A DNA stretch of 21,117 nt from an uncultured Muribaculaceae bacterium (GCA_910579605.1 CAJTUG010000037.1:1537-22653); one strand, 5' to 3'. Positions 6,415-14,827 are shown, numbered from the stretch's first letter. Notes: generated by a model from the letters alone, not told the origin. Program-made: numbers and translations.

Positions 6415-7044
6415 ATGAATCAAGGACTAACCGCGACGCGCTTTTGTAGCGGCGCTCAAAAAGAAATCAATGCTCAAGCTTTCGCAAATCAGAAGAAGGC
6501 GCAAGAAGTATTAAGTGAATCTGGTATTGCAGAAATCTGGGAAACGGCCGGATGTAGGGTGAATATTGTTGGTTCGTTGAGAATGGGCCTGCTTGCCACA
6601 CACCGTGATATTGATCTACATGTCTACTCTTCGCCTATTACAACCGAAAGCAGTTTCGCAATTGCCGCGAAAATTGCGCAGAATCCAAAAGTGACAGAAA
6701 TAAGATGTATAAATGGTCTACATACCAATGAACATTGCGTGGCTTGGCACTTGTTCTACAAATGCGATAATGGCGAAATATGGAAATTTGATATTATCCA
6801 CATTGAAGATGGTACTGAATATGACGCTTTCTTTGAAAAAATGGCCGACAGAATAGTAGAGGTAATGACTCCTGAGCAACGAGATACCATCTTACGTCTT
6901 AAATTTGAGACTCCAGACGGAAAGGATTATCATGGGGTGGAATATTATGAAGGCGTTATCGCCGGTGGTGTCAAATCAATGCCGGAGTTTGAAAACTGGG
7001 TAATTGAGCACCGAAAGAAAAAGCCATATTATTGGATTCCGTGA
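6415..7044 (+). CDS. Predicted small nucleotidyltransferase
   Basis: A 209-residue soluble protein. VGSLRMG (52-58) followed by RDIDLHV (64-70), and later KFDIIHI (124-130), give the Gly-Ser ... Asp-x-Asp ... Asp pattern of the polymerase-beta-type nucleotidyltransferase fold (G53-S54, D65, D67, probably D126 as metal ligands). This fold transfers nucleotides to drugs, proteins or RNA; the substrate here cannot be told. The gene stands alone with its own promoter box at 6384-6391 and a short leader, divergent from the acetyltransferase operon. The C-terminal part (YHGVEYYEGVIAGGV ... YYWIP) is distinctive but I know no function for it. It has no antitoxin-like partner next to it. Confidence 0.7.
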   Translation: MNQGLTATRFCSGAQKEINAQAFANQKKAQEVLSESGIAEIWETAGCRVNIVGSLRMGLLATHRDIDLHVYSSPITTESSFAIAAKIAQNPKVTEIRCINGLHTNEHCVAWHLFYKCDNGEIWKFDIIHIEDGTEYDAFFEKMADRIVEVMTPEQRDTILRLKFETPDGKDYHGVEYYEGVIAGGVKSMPEFENWVIEHRKKKPYYWIP

Positions 7045-7100
7045 AAACACGTTTGGTATAAGCCAATGTTTGATTATTTTAATATTATGCTATAAATGCT

Positions 7101-7108
7101 TATCTTTG
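7101..7108 (+). promoter_or_regulatory. -7 box for the PH-domain / crcB operon
   Basis: TATCTTTG fits TAnnTTTG; transcription would start near 7115, upstream of both possible starts of the first gene (GTG 7137, ATG 7179). The -33 TTTG nearest upstream (7069-7072) is too far away (28 nt), so the promoter is only half supported. Confidence 0.5.
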
Positions 7109-7178
7109 CAGAGCTTAAGTCTAAACTGGAGTTTTTGTGAAGAATCTTTCCATAATTAACAGGATAAATTATAACGAA

Positions 7179-7676
7179 ATGGCCGACTCTATCAGACATA
7201 TTGAAAAGCCTCACTTTGAAAGATCTCTATTCAAACCCATTGAAGCGAAATATAAATACGTTCAGATTGCATGGGCCGTTTTATCGTATTTTTTGTTAGC
7301 CGGATTTGCTGTCCTATTGTTGCCGTTTGGTATATATTGGCTTGCAGTAGCAGAGAGTGCGATTATTGCGGCATTTGCCATAAATGTGTATATTCTAAAT
7401 AAAGCATACAAGTATAAAGGTTATATTTTGGGTGAGCACGATATAAGTTTTAGGAGTGGTGTGATTTTCACTAAAATAACAACAATCCCCTACACCAAAA
7501 TTCAGCAAGTGAGCTTAGCCAGGAATCCAATGTCAAAGCTTTTTGGCTTATATTCGGTTGAGGTTGTTAATGGCGCTCAAGCGATATCTTCTATATCAAT
7601 CCCGGGTTTGAAAGAAGACGATGCTAAGCTAATCAAGAAATATGTCACAGAGAAACTCCGTAAATGCAATGATTGA
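7179..7676 (+). CDS. YdbS-like bacterial PH-domain membrane protein
   Basis: A 165-residue protein with two hydrophobic helices (about 30-50 and 54-75), then a bPH2 (DUF304) domain: YILGEHDISFRSGVIFTKIT, IPYTKIQQVSLARNPMSKLFGLYSVEVVNG, ending with the acidic AKLIKKYV helix. This is the YdbS architecture, which pairs with a longer YdbT-like protein, encoded here by the next gene with an 8-nt overlap. The molecular role of the pair is poorly known; membrane or envelope stress functions have been suggested. I prefer ATG 7179 (MADSIRHIEK); an upstream GTG at 7137 would add 14 residues and is possible because it also lies downstream of the promoter box. Confidence 0.82.
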   Translation: MADSIRHIEKPHFERSLFKPIEAKYKYVQIAWAVLSYFLLAGFAVLLLPFGIYWLAVAESAIIAAFAINVYILNKAYKYKGYILGEHDISFRSGVIFTKITTIPYTKIQQVSLARNPMSKLFGLYSVEVVNGAQAISSISIPGLKEDDAKLIKKYVTEKLRKCND

Positions 7677-9150
7677 TTTTTACGAACCGCAGAGGATGAG
7701 TTTGAATGCTTTTTTTATTATCTTTGTAAAGATATTAAAGAGCATTTTCGGGCTATCTGTAGTTTATATTTTTGTGAAAATCTTTGGTTCGGATATTGAT
7801 TTTAGTGAGAGTGGTACATGGGTTAGGATAGGGTATAGTGTAGTAGCTGTTATATTGGTAGCTCTCTTATTAGCTGGAGCATCGTATTATCCAAAGAAAT
7901 TTTACGTTAAAGAAGGTAATTTGGTATTTATTCATGGTTTGTTGAGTAGGGAAAGCACTACGATTCCCCTTGACCGGATTCACTCTTTGCGTACAAGGCA
8001 AGGAATATGGTACAGGCTTTTTGAAATGAGGGGAATAGTTTTTGATACTTTGGCTGCAAAGGGAGAAGAAATAGAACTTATCCTTGATGAGAAAGATTGG
8101 ATTAGTTTAAGAAATGTAATAGAATCTGAAGAACGCAATACAAAAGACTTAGAATCAGAAACTAAACTTGAGGTAAAACGTTTTGCCAATAAATATCTTT
8201 TGTCAGATGCTCTGTGTCAGAATCATCTTAAAGGGATGGCAATATTAGGTGGTTTTCTTGCAGTTGTATTTGACGGAATAAACAATTTTACCGATAATGC
8301 AGTTGAAACGATAAGCTGTTTAGCAAACTCTTTTTCCGAAGCTCCATTATTGTCACCCTTAGGAATTGTTTGTTTTTTCTCCCTGGTCTATGTCGTAATA
8401 TTGTCGTTATGGATAGGAAAGGTATTCCTTCGCTACTCAGATATGTCCTTGAAATATGATAAATTGTTCCTGTCGTTTTCATATGGTTTGTTGTCTCGTT
8501 CAAGTAGTCGTTTTGCATATGGTAAAGTATGCACACTTTGGATAAAACGAAATTTCCTTGAAAGGAAATTCGGCTTATGTACTTTGATGTTGAAGCAAGC
8601 ACTAAACGTCTCCGCACAAAAAGATGACGACAATTTGAAACTGTATGGATTTGATTCATCAGATTTTTTTCTAAAATGGTGGCTTGGAGATGATTATCGT
8701 GAGAATCAGGAAATTTTATGTGCAAAATCTGGTAGAGGTGTATTTGTTCATTCAATTTCTTTTGACTTTTTTGTTTCAGTTGTCGTTGCTATTATTTTAA
8801 TAAATTGCGAGCTATACATTTGGCTCATAGCTACTGTGTTGTATTTAGCTATATCCGTGCTTAAAGGTATATATGCAATGCGACGTAGCAGGATCATTCT
8901 CAAAGAATCATATTTAGTGGTATTTAATGGCCGCTTCGCAGAAATTGAGAATTATGTGAAATACCAAAATATTGAATCAGTGAGAATCCGGAAAACCCCA
9001 TTTTCACGTTTTTCACGTCGTATGACCTTGATATTCTCTACTGCCGGTACAACTTTTTTTGTAAGGAGTCTTTTGGAAGAGGATGCAAGTCAAATCTACA
9101 ACCATCTGCTTCTGAAAACGTTGAATTTGCCGGTAGTACGGGCAAATTGA
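7669..9150 (+). CDS. YdbT-like protein with repeated bacterial PH domains
   Basis: A 493-residue membrane protein. Pairs of hydrophobic helices (about 12-35 and 45-70; around 190-260; around 345-390) alternate with three bPH2 (DUF304) modules. The first has PKKFYVKEGNLVFIHGLLSR, then TTIPLDRIHSLRTRQGIWYR. The second has LSFSYGLLSR, then RFAYGKVCTLWIKRNFLERK. The third has VVFNGRFAEIENYVKYQNIE, then RKTPFSRFSRRM. The layout is that of YdbT, the usual partner of YdbS. I chose ATG 7669 (MIDFYEPQRM), which overlaps the upstream stop as ATGATTGA; an ATG at 7642 would add nine residues deep in the preceding gene. crcB follows after 27 nt, so all three are probably one transcript. The function is not established for the family. 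Confidence 0.83.
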   Translation: MIDFYEPQRMSLNAFFIIFVKILKSIFGLSVVYIFVKIFGSDIDFSESGTWVRIGYSVVAVILVALLLAGASYYPKKFYVKEGNLVFIHGLLSRESTTIPLDRIHSLRTRQGIWYRLFEMRGIVFDTLAAKGEEIELILDEKDWISLRNVIESEERNTKDLESETKLEVKRFANKYLLSDALCQNHLKGMAILGGFLAVVFDGINNFTDNAVETISCLANSFSEAPLLSPLGIVCFFSLVYVVILSLWIGKVFLRYSDMSLKYDKLFLSFSYGLLSRSSSRFAYGKVCTLWIKRNFLERKFGLCTLMLKQALNVSAQKDDDNLKLYGFDSSDFFLKWWLGDDYRENQEILCAKSGRGVFVHSISFDFFVSVVVAIILINCELYIWLIATVLYLAISVLKGIYAMRRSRIILKESYLVVFNGRFAEIENYVKYQNIESVRIRKTPFSRFSRRMTLIFSTAGTTFFVRSLLEEDASQIYNHLLLKTLNLPVVRAN

Positions 9151-9177
9151 AACGATATAATCTAAATCATTGAAACA

Positions 9178-9558
9178 ATGACAAAAGAGATTATTGCGAT
9201 ATTCTTAGGAGGTGGGCTCGGTAGCGTGTTGCGCTATGGAGTTCAGCTATGTATGCATGAGAGGATTGCCGCATATCATTTCCCATGGGCTACATTTACT
9301 GTAAATATTGTCGGTAGCTTTCTCATAGGGTTATTCTATGCATTATCGGCTAAGTTTAACCTATCTGCTGAGATGAGGCTATTTCTTACTGCCGGTCTAT
9401 GTGGTGGATTTACTACTTTCTCAACGTTCAGCAACGACAGTCTGCTGCTTGTTCGACAAGGAGAATGGGTGATGTGTTTGGGCTATATAATCCTTAGCGT
9501 CATACTGGGCATCGTAGCATGCTTGGCCGGGGGATACTTGGGAGAGACAAAGTTATAA
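9178..9558 (+). CDS. crcB: CrcB/Fluc fluoride ion channel
   Basis: A 126-residue protein with four transmembrane helices and all hallmarks of the dual-topology fluoride channel: GGGLGSVLRY at the N-terminus (R19), NIVGSFLIG (N43) in helix 2, and GLCGGFTTFSTFS (residues 73-85) holding the Na+ site and the phenylalanine box (F81, F84). It exports fluoride as a dimer in the inner membrane. It is the third gene of the PH-domain operon, 27 nt behind it. No fluoride riboswitch is visible upstream of the gene or of the operon, so fluoride-induced expression is not supported by sequence. It converges with the next gene, with only 9 nt between the stops and no terminator hairpin. Confidence 0.95.
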   Translation: MTKEIIAIFLGGGLGSVLRYGVQLCMHERIAAYHFPWATFTVNIVGSFLIGLFYALSAKFNLSAEMRLFLTAGLCGGFTTFSTFSNDSLLLVRQGEWVMCLGYIILSVILGIVACLAGGYLGETKL

Positions 9559-9567
9559 GAGCAGATA

Positions 9568-10758
9568 TCATAATCTTATTCCCATTCCCAACATAAGATT
9601 TTGAGGATCTTTGAAACCGCCAAGGCGGTAGCCTACATTGATAAATATTTTTTCTGTCAGAAATGTTTTCAATGCCAGAGATTGATAAAACCGTTTTTCG
9701 CCTTTTGGGGTTACAAGGCCATAACCTATTCCTGCATTTACACTGAAAATAGGCATAATAAGTTCTGCATGTGCAGAAAGTCCGATACTTAGTTGTTTGC
9801 TAAATGGAGGTCGCTCAAATTTAGTGTCAGCTCCCATGGTTCCTTCTACCCAGTATGGTTCAAGATTGGAACTCTCATCCCATTGCATATCAAGAGAAGG
9901 CCCCACGGCAACATACCGGTTAAGTTTTCGTAATGGGGAGAATTGTAGCCCGACAATACCGAATCTGCCAGAGCAAAGGCGAGGTTCGTCACCCACGTTA
10001 ACCACTCGTTTACGCCATGCCACATATGCCATTATATCATACATCCATTTGCCTTTGTCGGCTTCTTGTGCCAACCAGGAAGGGATGGCAGTAACATGTT
10101 GTGGTTCAGCTTTAAGACTATAAGCTATTCCTATTGATGCACCTATGGCATTGACTCCCGCATTCGGCCATGATGTATTGCCATTTGAGTAGTGGATTCC
10201 GTTAAATCCAAGCGAGAGCGTCCATCGGTTGGAAAGACCATAGTTTAGCTTAAACCCAAGTCCAAGCATGGCTGTCACCGGTGTGCTTACTGCTGAGTTA
10301 TCGTCTGCGTAATCCTCATCATAATATTTCCATCCGAAAGCTGCTCCAAAACGCCATTCATATCCCAACCATAGCCGTTTAGAAAAATGAACAATAGGAG
10401 CGCCTTGATAAATATATAGAGTTGACGGAGTCCCTAATAGAGAGTTGGCAAAAAAAGAATTAATTCCAACTCCGATACCTTGATAGAGACCTTTGTAGAG
10501 TATACCCTCTCTTGTATCATTTCTAAAACTGAAGTCACCTCGTATATCTCCCGATAAGCCTGTGCTTACTCTTTTTAATTCATTGTTATTCCCTTTTAAG
10601 AAGTTATTTGTTCCGGGAATAAACGACGGAGTCGCTTCAGCGCCTATATGCCACGATAAACTACGGCTAAAACCGGTTGGTATTGTATCTGGATTGGATG
10701 CTTTAGACAGTGTAGCTATGGCAAATATCATTAGGATATATATGAGGATCCTTTTCAT
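9568..10758 (-). CDS. PagL-like outer-membrane barrel (acyloxyacyl hydrolase family)
   Basis: A 396-residue exported protein (signal peptide to about residue 20) with beta-barrel composition throughout and a C-terminal aromatic-alternating strand region. Residues 187-193, GIHYSNG, correspond to the H-x-S-N signature of PagL lipid A 3-O-deacylases (H189, S191), after which comes NAIGASIGIAYSL. The acidic third member of the PagL triad, expected about 12 residues after the Ser, falls on N203 (GVNAIG), so catalysis is uncertain. The protein is about twice the length of PagL; an extra barrel-like half follows residue 230. It ends the four-gene operon and its ATG overlaps the upstream TGA (ATGA). 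Lipid A or lipoprotein acyl-chain hydrolysis is an inference from the motif. Confidence 0.65.
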   Translation of the reverse strand: MKRILIYILMIFAIATLSKASNPDTIPTGFSRSLSWHIGAEATPSFIPGTNNFLKGNNNELKRVSTGLSGDIRGDFSFRNDTREGILYKGLYQGIGVGINSFFANSLLGTPSTLYIYQGAPIVHFSKRLWLGYEWRFGAAFGWKYYDEDYADDNSAVSTPVTAMLGLGFKLNYGLSNRWTLSLGFNGIHYSNGNTSWPNAGVNAIGASIGIAYSLKAEPQHVTAIPSWLAQEADKGKWMYDIMAYVAWRKRVVNVGDEPRLCSGRFGIVGLQFSPLRKLNRYVAVGPSLDMQWDESSNLEPYWVEGTMGADTKFERPPFSKQLSIGLSAHAELIMPIFSVNAGIGYGLVTPKGEKRFYQSLALKTFLTEKIFINVGYRLGGFKDPQNLMLGMGIRL

Positions 10759-11684
10759 TGTTCTTCAATTTTGCAGGAGATTGGTTGGGAAATGTGATAA
10801 TTCCCTTGCACCCAAAACATTAATCCAGATTCAGGTTGTTTCAATAATGCAGTGAAAGGTGCTTCTAATGTTGCATAAGTCATTACTGAAACCATTTCTG
10901 TTTTAGAATTTGCCGGTAACTCTATTGTACAAGGTTCATTTATGTCTATGGCGGGAGAATAAAATTGGGTTAATGTTCCTAATGTTATTTCGGTTTTGTT
11001 TGTATCGCTTTTGTTCCACTTGCCATTTGAATAGAATGGGATTGTTATTTCTCCTTTAACTCCGCGAGCCCAAAAATCGTAATCATCAATTTGCAGTTTA
11101 ATTTTAGATTGGAATTCTTTGTAAGGATAAATCAAAACAGATTGGCTCAAATCGGAATTGTTTATAAAAGAATTTTTAAGCCCTCGCTCTACATAAAAGC
11201 TGCTCGTATGATCTGCAAAATCGCATGATAAATCTACGATTTCCAGCGCTTTCCCTGGAGTGATTGTAAAATCTATGCTTTGCGAGGTATATTCATAGTC
11301 TAAGATAGCGGATACTTTTAGATTCTTAGCAGTGGTGTTGTCGAGAGCCTTGACATGAATTAGGTCTCCTTCAACATAAAAATTAAGGCAGAATATAGGG
11401 GCAGAGTACACCACTTTGGCTACATTTGACAGTGTAGGTTTATCTAACCATTCCCCGTCTTTGTTGAAATAAGAAACGTTTGCAAGTGGATATAGATGGC
11501 AGTAGAAGCGCACATTTTTCAGACCTTCTATAGGTATTGAGAACGATGCGGAGCCTCCATTGCCCTCAAGGTAAAAATTGTTTGTTTCAATTTTTGGTTC
11601 AGGCTCTACAAATATATGGCTGTTGCAAGAGTTCAACAGAATCCCTGTAATTGCTATGATTGAATATATAATCGCTTTTGACAT
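10755..11684 (-). CDS. Lipoprotein of unknown function
   Basis: A 309-residue protein with a type II signal peptide (hydrophobic core then LLNSC, lipidated Cys20). The mature part is beta-rich: NFYLEGNGGSASFSIP near the N-terminus recalls BACON-like or Ig-like strand patterns of surface proteins, but I assign no domain. It lies 59 nt after the 408-residue lipoprotein and overlaps the PagL-like gene by ATGA, so it belongs to the same operon. There is no SusD or adhesin signature. Position among envelope proteins suggests a periplasmic- or surface-facing accessory role. Confidence 0.6.
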   Translation of the reverse strand: MSKAIIYSIIAITGILLNSCNSHIFVEPEPKIETNNFYLEGNGGSASFSIPIEGLKNVRFYCHLYPLANVSYFNKDGEWLDKPTLSNVAKVVYSAPIFCLNFYVEGDLIHVKALDNTTAKNLKVSAILDYEYTSQSIDFTITPGKALEIVDLSCDFADHTSSFYVERGLKNSFINNSDLSQSVLIYPYKEFQSKIKLQIDDYDFWARGVKGEITIPFYSNGKWNKSDTNKTEITLGTLTQFYSPAIDINEPCTIELPANSKTEMVSVMTYATLEAPFTALLKQPESGLMFWVQGNYHISQPISCKIEEQ

Positions 11685-11743
11685 CGTATAGAGATTTGTT
11701 TACTCTCAGTTTCTTGTCATGTTTACATCTGTTATGGTATTGT

Positions 11744-12970
11744 TTAATTTGACGGTTGAGCTTTAGCTTCAAAGTGAAGATAATATTTCTCTCTGCCATA
11801 ATCTTCATCTGGGATTTTGTGCAAGAGGAGAATTCGAGTCGTCTTGTTCTCCCAGAATTTTATGGCCTCTATGCCTTCTGTTGGCAAACATTTGAACGAT
11901 TCTGTTTTTCCTGCGGCGGTCTGAGCTTGGCCTATGTTGTCGGTCATCAATTTTGTTAATGCTTCTTGTTGGTAAGCAAGCGATTCTTCATTAGATGAAA
12001 CTTTTATTAGCCGTGCGCTTATTTGTGCATATCGGGTGCCGTCTGTCTCCATGGTGTGTCTGGCTGTATACTCGTATCTCTTGTCAAGAAGACAATATAT
12101 ACCTTCGTTGCCGGGATTGGCAATTACAACATTCCCGTCAGTCCAATCATAACATAGAAAATCTCGCTCATATAGATTTGTAGTCAAAGGTGTTGAATAA
12201 ACTACTTTACCGTCACGATAACCTTTCAATTGGCTCTTTACGTCGGTGCTTGTGAAAAAATGGCTACTCCATTGCGATGAGAAATGCTCCTCTGATGAAC
12301 TCGCAGTATTCTGACGCTCATATACTTTTAAAGTGTTTGGGAAGTCATCGGCGCACCATACGATGGAATCGTAGTGCTGAGTAAATTCGGGAAATCCCAA
12401 TGCCTGATAGTGGTCATAATAATCCGTTATTCTAAATGATAAATTATCAAAAGGGGCCGCAGCACCGAAATCGCCGTTCATAAATGGCATTAATGCCCAC
12501 TGCACAAGTTTAAACTTGTATTTATCGGGCAATTCATCTGAATCTGTGCACGTAAAAGACCTCGTTACATATAGAATCGTGTTTACAATTTCTTTGCCAT
12601 TCATGGCAGAAATAGTTATTTGCTCCGACATTGGCTCATTACCCAAGGCATCTTCAGGGAAATGGCATTTAACTTGACGACCTTCTACAGTGAATTTGCC
12701 CCATCCACAATCATACGTATCGGAGCCGTCAATGCCTATTGGCTCAAGATTGTCGTAATTGTTGCAGATTAAAGTTATATCGCCACCGTTGTAATTAACC
12801 TCAAGAAATAACATGGAAACAGCATCAAGCAGATAGCTATATTTTATATCATCTGGAGATTGATTGTCATGTGACCAGTACATCCAGTCTTCCATCTTGT
12901 CGTAGTGGTTAGAACATGAACATATACATAGAGAAATGAAGGCTAATATAGGTAAAAGATACTTATTCAT
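11744..12970 (-). CDS. Lipoprotein of unknown function
   Basis: A 408-residue lipoprotein: signal peptide with ICSC lipobox (Cys19). Residues about 55-140 show a sandwich-like pattern (LEVNYNGGDITLICNN, then EQITISAMNGKEIVNTILYV) similar in rhythm to BACON-type domains; the rest is rich in Tyr, Trp and Asp with no motif I recognise. Its ATG overlaps the TGA of the SecD-head-like lipoprotein (ATGA), indicating coupled translation, and the 309-residue lipoprotein follows 59 nt later. It may act with these partners at the outer membrane; the function cannot be named. Confidence 0.6.
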   Translation of the reverse strand: MNKYLLPILAFISLCICSCSNHYDKMEDWMYWSHDNQSPDDIKYSYLLDAVSMLFLEVNYNGGDITLICNNYDNLEPIGIDGSDTYDCGWGKFTVEGRQVKCHFPEDALGNEPMSEQITISAMNGKEIVNTILYVTRSFTCTDSDELPDKYKFKLVQWALMPFMNGDFGAAAPFDNLSFRITDYYDHYQALGFPEFTQHYDSIVWCADDFPNTLKVYERQNTASSSEEHFSSQWSSHFFTSTDVKSQLKGYRDGKVVYSTPLTTNLYERDFLCYDWTDGNVVIANPGNEGIYCLLDKRYEYTARHTMETDGTRYAQISARLIKVSSNEESLAYQQEALTKLMTDNIGQAQTAAGKTESFKCLPTEGIEAIKFWENKTTRILLLHKIPDEDYGREKYYLHFEAKAQPSN

Positions 12971-13410
12971 TGTAGTTTAATTTGTTGTAGTATTGAATTG
13001 TATATGTTTTTGATGAGAATCGTGTCTGAACTGATAATCTGGAAAGAACCACTTTCTATTCTGGCATTAATTTGAGGTGCGGTTACAACAGAGTCATTAT
13101 AGACAAATCCAATTCGTTTACCAATCATACGTTCAGTGTCGTCGGCCCATTGCTGCTGCTTTTCTGCCTTTACCCTTCCTTGAATCAATACAAGGCTCAC
13201 CGTGTCTCCTTCTGCAACAAAAGAATCACGACTAAGGGCGATATTATCAAAATCATTGACTGTAACCAACGGTTTCCCAACAATCAAATTATCCGGATAA
13301 TCAGAAACCGGATACCACCCGTCAACTCTATTATTGGAAGAACAAGCGCAAAGTATCAGGAGAAATACCAGCCCAAATATAATGATTAAAGGAGATAAAG
13401 ATGACTTCAT
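12967..13410 (-). CDS. Lipoprotein with a SecD periplasmic-head-like domain
   Basis: A 147-residue lipoprotein with LCAC lipobox (Cys23). Residues 86-126 (QQWADDTERMIGKRIGFVYN, then SVVTAPQINARIESGSFQII) match the periplasmic P1 head segment of SecD/SecDF, which reads like W...T..NIGK.IA.V.D..V.S.P....I.GG...I. The SecD transmembrane parts are absent, so this is a stand-alone, membrane-anchored head-like module rather than a translocase subunit. It leads the four-gene envelope operon; the next gene starts in an ATGA overlap. I find no clear TAnnTTTG promoter box in the 171 nt upstream. The fold match is strong by eye; a role in handling exported proteins is inference. Confidence 0.65.
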   Translation of the reverse strand: MKSSLSPLIIIFGLVFLLILCACSSNNRVDGWYPVSDYPDNLIVGKPLVTVNDFDNIALSRDSFVAEGDTVSLVLIQGRVKAEKQQQWADDTERMIGKRIGFVYNDSVVTAPQINARIESGSFQIISSDTILIKNIYNSILQQIKLQ

Positions 13411-13581
13411 TCGGATTGTACATTGGAAATTCGGCAGTCGGTTTTTATAAAATCAACTTATCCTTGGAATTTGAAATCCGGTTATTATTCGCCGGCTCAT
13501 ATACTATTAGACAAAAAAATCTATGATTCGTTACCGGAATTTACATGAAAAAACTAAATTTTAGTCTTGTCGCTAAAGCTA

Positions 13582-14757
13582 TCAGTTGGATAGGGGTATA
13601 TGATGTTCTGAACAATAAGATATAATTTCTTCTTCATTGGCAAAACCATTGTCGCAAAAACTTTCAAGACCTCGTTTCACGTCCTCTATCATATCTTGCT
13701 GAGCATTAAGGACCTTTGCCGTTTTGATCATAAAATTGCGGAAATCTTTATTGATTTTGCAGAGTTTGTCTATTGTATAATAGTCTACATCGTTTTTTCT
13801 GGCTTGGAATAAAACTTGGGTAGTGCCTTCAAAAGGAGAAAGTCGGATAATTCCAATACCGAAAGCCCTGTTCAACCGCTCCATTTCTTCATTTAGCTCA
13901 TTACTTATTTCCAGTGCTACGAGATAGCCATAGTTAGCCCAACTGCTATTGGAAAGCGCCTGGAAGAAATACTCTTTAAGCTCATGGTCACTTTCAATAT
14001 TACGCTTCAACTCATAAGAGTATATGTCAAGATACTGCTTTGTATCGGCTGCTTTGAGTAGGGTACGAGTGGCCGAATCCTGAAATTCGTTAAACCTTAC
14101 CCCCACCATGTCAGGATGTATCCATTTCTTAGACTGGTCTGCTTTTGATTTCTCATGGAATATTGTTTTGGTAAGAATCCCGTCGCCCAATAAATTATTA
14201 GCAAGAAGCCTGTGTAGGGAGCGCTCTTTATAAGTTTCCACTGCTGGAGATACTACAACAGATACAGGCTGAATTATACCTTGCATAAGATTTTCAATTT
14301 CAGCTGCATATTTGGTAATATTACAGCAAGTGCCTATCGACCCACTTGAATTCTGTAAAGACTTGGACATGTCTTTGCGGTTTATTGTGTAATTATACCA
14401 CTCAACTCTCCTTCGGTGAGGAAGGTTATTACCTTTAGAGAAATAATAATTTCCAGCTATTTTTCCAACCTGATAAGAACCGCTGCCGTTAGAAGCAAGT
14501 ACAATATCGCCAACCTTAAGCCCATGGCATACAGTCCACATAAAGCCAATGCAATTTCGTGCAGTACCGATAGATTTCTCTGGATACGTAGATAAGAACA
14601 AATCAATCATGTTCTTGCGCCACACAGCTTCATTGTCAGACGGTAATTTACTTAAATCAACGTCCGATACAAAGTCAACACCTATGAAATTACCGGCAAG
14701 GCACTCCTGGAGAAATTTACCATGTTCTCCCAACATTATACGGTTATATTGTTTCAT
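13582..14757 (-). CDS. HrgA-like predicted PD-(D/E)XK nuclease
   Basis: A 391-residue protein. The N-terminal half (about 40-125) has GLKVGDIVLASNGSGSYQVG followed by HRRRVEWYN, like the EVE/McrB-type DNA-sensing domains of restriction proteins. The C-terminal half carries WIHPDMVGVRF (D216), YSYELK (E249, K251), FFQALSNSSWANYGYLVALE and a LNRAFGIGIIRL segment, matching the HrgA/COG2958 family and the D...ExK nuclease core. A DNA-cleaving role, probably in defence or restriction, is expected from family resemblance; no methyltransferase lies next to it. It is divergent from the exonuclease-RecQ-UvrD gene, with 241 nt between the starts. A -7 box is visible at 14827-14820. The start is the only plausible ATG (MKQYNRIMLG). 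Confidence 0.72.
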   Translation of the reverse strand: MKQYNRIMLGEHGKFLQECLAGNFIGVDFVSDVDLSKLPSDNEAVWRKNMIDLFLSTYPEKSIGTARNCIGFMWTVCHGLKVGDIVLASNGSGSYQVGKIAGNYYFSKGNNLPHRRRVEWYNYTINRKDMSKSLQNSSGSIGTCCNITKYAAEIENLMQGIIQPVSVVVSPAVETYKERSLHRLLANNLLGDGILTKTIFHEKSKADQSKKWIHPDMVGVRFNEFQDSATRTLLKAADTKQYLDIYSYELKRNIESDHELKEYFFQALSNSSWANYGYLVALEISNELNEEMERLNRAFGIGIIRLSPFEGTTQVLFQARKNDVDYYTIDKLCKINKDFRNFMIKTAKVLNAQQDMIEDVKRGLESFCDNGFANEEEIISYCSEHHIPLSN

Positions 14758-14819
14758 TGTGAGGTTGGTCTAAATCTTTAAAAAATCAATTATTCAGTAT
14801 ACATGTATTTGCAACCACA

Positions 14820-14827
14820 CAAAAGTA
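14820..14827 (-). promoter_or_regulatory. -7 box for the HrgA-like gene
   Basis: TACTTTTG on the minus strand matches TAnnTTTG, about 62 nt upstream of ATG 14757; no clear TTTG lies at the right distance upstream. Confidence 0.4.

Noticed and set aside
7137..7676. GTG start for the first PH-domain gene
   Set aside because: The extra 14 residues are not hydrophobic or domain-like, and ATG 7179 opens a more typical N-terminus; the GTG remains possible.
7642..9150. Upstream ATG for the YdbT-like gene
   Set aside because: It lies 35 nt inside the previous gene; ATG 7669 overlaps that gene's stop in a compact, typical way.
9151..9177. Fluoride riboswitch before crcB
   Set aside because: Only 27 nt separate the genes, and no fluoride aptamer pattern is visible there or before the operon at 7045-7136.
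13411..13581. A promoter or terminator between the HrgA-like gene and the envelope operon
   Set aside because: I looked for TAnnTTTG boxes and hairpins with a T run and found none convincing; TAAGTTGA is only a partial match.
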